Origin: Hyalella azteca
Lineage: Eukaryota; Arthropoda; Malacostraca; Amphipoda; Hyalellidae
Assembly: GCF_000764305.2 (NCBI RefSeq)
Contig: NW_025937277.1
Location: 6,052 to 70,051 of the forward strand
Direction of reading: 5' to 3'
DNA: 64,000 nucleotides
Of the stretch, positions 57,640 through 64,000 are shown in pieces; the stretch's first letter is position 1, and every line of letters begins with the position of its first letter. A program made the position numbers and the translations under genes. The notes beneath the pieces were generated by a model. That model was not told where the DNA came from. It saw nothing but the letters and a program-made list of their open reading frames with translations, and searched no databases.

Positions 57640-58058
57640 CCTGTAGCTTAGGATAAAGTAGCTGCACCATAACCTGTGCTTGTAGCTTAGGATAAAGTAG
57701 CTGCACCATAACCTGTGCTTGTAGCTTAGGATAAAGTAGCTGCACCATAACCTGTTCCTGTAGCTTAGGATAAAGTAGCTGCACCATAACCTGTTCTCGT
57801 AGCTTATGATAAAGTAGCTGCACCATAACCTGTTCTTGTAGCTTAGGATAAAGTAGCTGCACCATAACCTGTTCTGGTAGCTTAGGATAAAGTAGCTGCA
57901 CCATAACCTGTTCTTGTAGCTTATGATAAAGTAGCTGCACCATAACCTGTTCTCGTAGCTTAGGATAAAGTAGCTGCACCATAACCTGTTCTCGTAGCTT
58001 AGGATAAAGTAGCTGCACCATAACCTGTTCTCGTAGCTTAGGATAAAGTAGCTGGACG
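57640..58058. repeat. 39-bp minisatellite, 11 copies
   Basis: GTAGCTTAGGATAAAGTAGC followed by TGCACCATAACCTGTTCTC. Minus-strand frames are artefacts of the 39-bp period. Confidence 0.97.
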
Positions 58059-59844
58059 GAAGCAGCAAACGAGCGCGGGCGCAGGTCGTGTAGCCGCTCG
58101 AAGCATGTCGGTTGCTGCATAATATTTACATAACAAAGTTAATTCACTTCAAACGACTGCGTAAATTTCTCGTTATTGAATGAATAAGGATGCTGAAATG
58201 CCACGGACATCCAGCGCAGTTTTATTCGGGACCAGGAAATATTTGCGATTCAGTTTAATTAGGGAATGCGGACTTGAATTATATGTGGAATATTACATTA
58301 ATAAATAATTCAATGAATATTATACAAAAAATTCTAGTTTGGTCCACATTTAGTTTTCAGTAAAAGATGGAACTGATATTTTAAATGCTGAAGGGATATT
58401 TTATAAATTTTGTGGAAATTTAAGAGGCTTTTTCAGTCAATTTATTGTCTTAATTATAAAAATGTTCAGTCAATTCTGTCGGGCATTGTAAGGTATAGTC
58501 AGTTTAGCAGGCGAATTCAGCCAGTTCAGCAGGCAAATTTGAGGATAATTAATTCAATTTTGAAGAGGAATGCGAGAAATATTCACTGATATTAGAAGAG
58601 AACTGTAATATATATTCTAACATTCCATTCAATTTTGATGCGAAATATGAGGTAAATTATTGAAGATCAATTGTTTGAATTTACAGGCAATTCCCGGATG
58701 TGATTGACGATTATTTATCTTATAAAGGAATGGAAAGGTCATTGTATCTATATCATGGAGGAATGTGGGGGATTTTGACTACATGTTTCAGGGGAATTTG
58801 AGGAATAGCCAACGCTTTTTGTGAAGTAATATGAAAAGTACTTAATCAATTTTGTACAGAAATTGTAGCAAAATTAAGTTCATAAAAATGAGGAATGCGG
58901 GAGTTTGTCAGTCGATTTGCGCGGGAATGTAAGCTATGCAAAGTATTGATCTGTTGTTAAACGTAATGAATTAATGGAAATAACATTAAACTATAAATTG
59001 CTTTAATTTAAATAACATTCTTCCTTAAGAAATTAACATTTAAGAATTTATATATTTGATTTCTTACAAAATATTCCCTGCTCCTGGACATTATGGTACT
59101 ACCCCGATCTGACAATCCCACTTAAAATTGTCTTTGACTGAATATATATATTCATAAATATATTTACATATATTTAAATATATTTTTAATATTTCTATAT
59201 TTTGTAGCCTTTATATTTATTTTTTATGAAATTTTGTTTATAACATGAAGTACGATTCATAAAGTTACTCAAATTTGCAGGGGATACATATAAAAAACGA
59301 CATTTATAAGTATGTATATTCAGGAGTAGATATTTACCGATTATGTTTTGTTTACAGTATTTAAGTAGCAACTAAATGTAAAAAAACATTGTGCAACCTG
59401 ACAAAACCTCAGTAATATTAGAATAGTGTTTGAAAATACATTTAATTACAAAATTAACATAACCGAACTCTAACCAAACGAGGTTGGATAGAATAACCTA
59501 AATTGTTTAGAATTACTTTTTTGTGCTTCCAAAAAATCAATTTACACTAATCATGCCTACAAAAATATATTTGTAAAAAAGAACTTGAAAATTTTTACCG
59601 TGCGCAATTTTTTCCAGTTACATACCTGATGTCTAGGAAACAACACGATCTTGTCCGGCTATTGTACAACTTATAAAAATTTCACTACATCTTCAAATTC
59701 ATTTGATCTCAGATGAACAATTTTATATTTAATAGTAATAGTTTTTCCGTCTTCTCTAAATGAATCTGATGCAATGCATGTAACCTCTCATTTAAACTGC
59801 ATTATTCGCTCTGAATGCTCTGCTGTGGCGGAGTCACTCTGACA
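58059..59844. other. AT-rich spacer, no gene seen
   Basis: Bases 58430-58960 contain decayed GGAATTTGAGGAA / CAGTCAATTCTG words suggestive of an old tandem repeat. Nothing else. Confidence 0.45.
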
Positions 59845-60260
59845 TTAAATAGAACATTTAATTGAACATTAAATAGAACATTTCATAGAACATTAAAGGA
59901 ACATGTTGCTGGAAAGCGCTGCCATTTACTTGCAGTCCTGGGCAATGTTCATAAATTCCAGCCGCGTGTTCCGATCTTGTGCAGACCTACAGTGAACAGT
60001 GAACAATGAACATTTGCATAGATCATTAAACGTTGAACAATGAGCATCTGCATGGATTATTGAACAGTGAACAATGAACATCTGCTTTGAACAGTGAACA
60101 ATGAACATTTGCATAGAACATTGAACGTTGAACAATGAACATCTGCATAGAACATTGAACGTTGAACAGTGAGCATTTGCATTAACCATTGAACAGTGAA
60201 AAATGATCATCTACATAGAGCATTGAAGAGTGAACAATGAACGTTTGTATGGAACATTCC
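59845..60260. repeat. About 14/33-bp minisatellite
   Basis: GAACATTGAACGTTGAACAA followed by TGAACATCTGCAT recurs with variable order; contains the palindrome AACGTT. Confidence 0.9.
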
Positions 60261-61349
60261 TAAGTCTATGTAATGGATTCAAAATATTAAATTAAGTTAT
60301 TGTATCCGCTAAGCACTTATGTATAATCAAGATTTCATACGGGGGAAATGGGACAAATCTTACATGTCCCATTGGCCAAATTATTTCATAAAAAATAATT
60401 TCTGCACAATGAAATCATTTTATGACCAAACATTTCTGTTATATGAATTTATTTTACAAGCGAATGATTCTGTATAATAAAGTTTCCATACAGGGGAAAC
60501 GTACACTGATTATTAATGGGCTCTGTGTGTATAATACAAGATGGAATTATTCAAATCACATTTAATGAAACATATTTAACAGAAAAACAATTCATGAATT
60601 GAAAAAGTTAACAATAAGTTCAATAAACCGTTGAAAACTCATATAAATGCATTAATTTCCATTTTTAGTTATAATTGTTATTATTATTATCATCAATATT
60701 ATTATTATGAATATTCTCATTATTATTACTATTAATAATATTATTATAAATAATTATTATTATTGCCTCTAGTCTTATTATATTATCAATTCTGTAACCC
60801 TATGAGATTTTAACAGGATGCATAATTTAAATGATTTATAATAAGCTTTATAAATTTCAAAACCAATTCACTAATTGCCGGGTAATTTAAAAAAACAATA
60901 TAGTAATAATAAGGATAATAAGATAACAATAAAAAATTCCAAATGGACTATAGGTTTAATTTAGATGTTTTAATTCTCTATGATTTACCTACGTACATTC
61001 AAATGAAATCTAACAAATTATTCAGACAAAAGACTATGATTTCACGTTAAAACATATAATTTTTTACGTGTTATCATTAATCATTTATTATACACTATTA
61101 TTTATTACGATTAAACAAGTAGGCATTGTGTTCCTTCAACCAAATACCACAAAATTTAAATCAAATAAGCAATTTTTTACCATGTGTTGAAGTGAACAAT
61201 AATTTGAATGTTTTTTTGGCAATAAATAGAATTTTCGGAAACCAATTTTGATTCCGGTAATACATTATCGTGGCCCCGTAATGCTGACTTTAATTGGTAA
61301 TTTAGTATGTTAATGGGGGAGCTATACATTAAGTAGGAAGTTAAGTAGG
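60261..61349. other. AT-rich spacer with (ATT)n patches
   Basis: Imperfect ATT repeats at 60675-60785. No gene. Confidence 0.5.
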
Positions 61350-61568
61350 AGGGAGGGAGTTAGGGCACGTGTGGGAGGGTGGGAGTCAGGGCACGTGTGG
61401 GAGGGAGGGAGTCAGGGCACGTGTGGGAGGGTGGGAGTCAGGGCACGTGTGGGAGGGAGGGAGTCAGGGCACGTGTGGGAGGGAGGGAGTCAGGGCACGT
61501 GTGGGAGGGAGGGAGTCAGGGCACGTGTGGGAGGGTGGGAGTCAGGGCACGTGTGGGAGGGTGGGAGA
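61350..61568. repeat. 24-bp G-rich minisatellite, 9 copies
   Basis: GTGGGAGGGAGGGAGTCAGG plus GCAC. The GGGAGGGAGGGAGTCAGGG units each fit a four-run G-quadruplex pattern; alternate units have GGGAGGGTGGGAGTCAGGG. Confidence 0.97.
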
Positions 61569-62369
61569 AACGTTTTACTCATTAAAGTCCGGAGTTTATG
61601 TAATGCAATAAGAATATTAAGTAACTGAGTATATAGAAAGATAAAGTGTGTTAAAATCACAAAAAGGCGGAAAAGGTAGAAGAATTAATGAGAAGGCGAG
61701 ATAGTCGAGAGGTACATGATACGAAACATCAACAGATGAAATCGGCATTAACACAAAACAATAAGTGAAAAAAAAAATAATAAAAAATAAGATAAATAAT
61801 GAAGTTTATTGTATATATTATAACTCCATTGCGTAAATATTTAAACTAAATGAATTTCAAACGCATATGAAAGGGAAATAGAAGCAAGAAAGCAAGAGGG
61901 AAAGCAAGAGGGAAATAGAAGCAATAGAAAGGGAAATGAAAGCAATGTAAAAATTAAATTAATATTAACTCAGCAAATTTGTTAGCTGGCATTTAAAGTT
62001 TTCAATGAAAAAAATGTGCGCTTCAGAAGCGACCTAGCTTTACAAATAATATTTTTCACGTAACGCATAAAAAATTTTCACGAGCCTCGGACATAATTTT
62101 TCTTCCCCTTAGAAATAAAAAAACGTAGAAATAAGAAGAAATAAATCTCGTCACATTCACACTATTTCCCCCGAGCTGCGGATATTTGCGTGAAATAAAA
62201 AGCTTGTGCCGGGAAACACTTTTAGATTTATTTTTATTAACACGAGATTTTCATCCTCGGCGAGCTTTGATGAATACTTCAGTGTCATCGAGGCCAGGGA
62301 AATCGAAGTCAAAAGATGAACTCGATGTCGATTTTATCGTGATTTTTACCGCACGATATCGACCACAAA
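61569..62369. other. AT-rich spacer
   Basis: A short AGAGGGAAATAGAAGCAA-type duplication lies at 61868-61945. The plus-strand frame at 62186 onwards has no recognised domain. Confidence 0.45.
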
Positions 62370-62560
62370 TAACAGTTGTTTCCATAACTAATATTATCAC
62401 AATCAAATTGTTCTCTCATCATTATTATCACAATCAAATTGTTCTATCATCATTATTATCATAATCAAATTGTTCTATCATCATTATTATCACAATCAAA
62501 TTGTTCTATCATCATTATTATCAAAATCGAATTGTTCTTTCATCATTTGTACACTTATTG
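62370..62560. repeat. 31-bp repeat, 5 copies
   Basis: CATTATTATCACAATCAAAT followed by TGTTCTATCAT. Confidence 0.93.
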
Positions 62561-62639
62561 TTAAAAATCAAGTTTTTTCCATAACAAGTGTTCTTATTTT
62601 AAAAAATCATCAAAATTTCATATCTACTTTTACACAAAA

Positions 62640-62765
62640 TAGTTTATCCTCGCAAGAATTAGCCTATCCTCGCAATAATTAGTTCATTTTCATACTAATT
62701 TGTTTAATTTCGTAATAATTAGTTTATCCTCGTACTGATTAATTTATCATCGTAATTTATTCAAC
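62640..62765. repeat. Degenerate 20-bp repeat
   Basis: TAGTTTATCCTCGTAATAAT-like units. Confidence 0.7.
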
Positions 62766-62969
62766 AGTTTTGCAGGGAAATTTCCCTTAAATTGAGCAAA
62801 ATTCGTTCATAATTTACGGATTTTAGTAGACTCAACGGTTCATCGATGGAAAAGACAACGATGGAAAAAAAATTTAAGTTATTCGTGTTAAAAAAATTAT
62901 TATTTTAAACGGAAATGTTGGTAGATTTAGCGTAGATAATACATATCATTCCTTAAAAAATTTCTGGCC

Positions 62970-63594
62970 TGCACGCAGCAGTGATGTAGGCCTACACGCA
63001 GCAGTGATGTAGGCCTACACACAGCGGTGATGTAGGCCTACACGCAGCAGTGATGTAGGCCTACACACAGCAGTGATGTAGGCCTACACGCAGCAGTGAT
63101 GTAGGCCTACAGGCAGCGGTGATGTAGGCCTACACACAGCGGTGATGCAGGCCTACACCCAGCGGTGGTGTAGGCCTACTGGCAGCGCTGATGTAGGCCT
63201 ACAGGCAGCGCTGATGTAGGCCTACAGGCAGCGCTGATGTAGGCCTACAGGCAGCGCTGATGTAGGCCTACCGGCAGCGGTGATGTAGGCCTACAGGCAG
63301 CGGTAATGTAGGCCTACAGGCAGCGCTGATGTAGGCCTACAGGCAGCGGTGATGTAGGCCTACACGCAGCGGTGATGTAGGCCTACAGGCAACGCTGATG
63401 TAGGCCTACACGCAGCGGTGATGTAGGCCTACACGCAGCGGTGATGTAGGCCTACACGCAGCGTTGATGTAGGCCTACAGGCAGCGATGATGTAGGCCTG
63501 CAGGCAGCGCTGATGTAGGCCTACACGCAGCGGTGATGTAGGCCTACAGGCAGCGTTGATGTAGGCCTACAGGCAGCAGTGATGTAGGCCTACC
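62970..63594. repeat. 23-bp minisatellite, 27 copies, palindromic core
   Basis: GTGATGTAGGCCTACAGGCA plus GCG. Almost every unit keeps the perfect 10-bp palindrome GTAGGCCTAC, while the rest of the unit varies (ACGCAGCAG, AGGCAGCGC and others). Confidence 0.97.
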
Positions 63595-63689
63595 TTGAAT
63601 TCCGGCGGCGTGGCAAGTTTTTTAAGCGGCCACTTTAGGGAAAATTCGTCGCGGTTCCATTGAGGGCATTGTGAGGGCTGAGGCGGGAC

Positions 63690-64000
63690 TTGCATAGCGA
63701 GGGTAGCATCCATATGGAGGAGTGTAGCGTCCATATGGAGGAGGGTAGCGTCCATATGGAGGAGGGTAGTGACTATATGGAGGAGGGTAGTGTCCATATG
63801 GAGGAGGGTAGCGTCCATATGGGGGAGGGTAGCATCCATATGGAGGAGGGTAGCGTCCATATGGGGAGGGTAGCGTCCATATGGAGGAGGGTAGCGTCCA
63901 TATGGGGTGGGTTGCGTCCTATGGAGGAGGGTAGCGTCCATATGGGGGAGGGTAGCGTCCATATGTGGGTAGCGTCCATGTGGAGGAGGGTAGCGTCCAT
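63690..64000. repeat. 21-bp minisatellite, about 15 copies, runs off the window
   Basis: GGGTAGCGTCCATATGGAGG plus A; TCCATATGGA is a 10-bp palindrome. Indels in some units shift the period. Confidence 0.96.

Noticed and set aside
1..64000. tRNA, rRNA or snRNA genes
   Set aside because: No convincing A/B-box pair, cloverleaf, or rRNA core sequence was found on reading both strands; a covariance search could still find one.

Overview
The window looks like AT-rich, gene-poor, non-coding DNA from an animal nuclear genome. It has spliced-type exon boundaries, decayed non-LTR retrotransposons, several MITE-like elements and an unusually dense set of about fifty minisatellites. A (CCTAA)-type telomere-like motif near 11.24 kb hints at an arthropod, possibly a crustacean, but this is weak. 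There is no bacterial or viral gene organisation, and no tRNA or rRNA was recognised. Most long open frames are by-products of tandem repeats whose unit length is a multiple of three.

Layout. 0-10 kb is transposon-derived: two direct copies of a roughly 1.9-2.7 kb repeat (1-2693 and 7674-9532), the first split by a nested insertion that contains a hammerhead-ribozyme core. Between them lie a 5'-truncated, doubly nonsense-mutated reverse transcriptase and shorter repeats. At 9.63-10.17 kb is the best gene signal: a TATA box, a first exon encoding a signal peptide, a phase-matched intron and a second exon. A phase-compatible candidate last exon lies at 36.53 kb. From 11 kb to the end, minisatellite arrays (units 11-123 bp) alternate with AT-rich unique DNA, fragments of a 113-131 bp MITE family carrying a nuclear-receptor-like palindrome, and a 766 bp TTAA-bounded transposon.

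Assembly quality matters here. Two 38 bp Nextera mate-pair junction adapters are embedded at 40.0-40.4 kb, and three single N characters (16188, 26843, 52820) each sit exactly at the edge of a tandem array. Joins at these places are suspect.

The most interesting unexplained patterns are: (i) plus-strand arrays of consensus 5' splice-site sequence followed a few hundred bases later by arrays of 3' splice-site-like sequence, twice clearly and a third time weakly; (ii) a dispersed MITE carrying a GGTCAnnnTGACC palindrome; (iii) two hammerhead cores 50 kb apart that are nearly identical while their flanks have diverged; and (iv) a near-perfect 31 bp inverted repeat around a telomere-like loop. 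All functional readings are inference.
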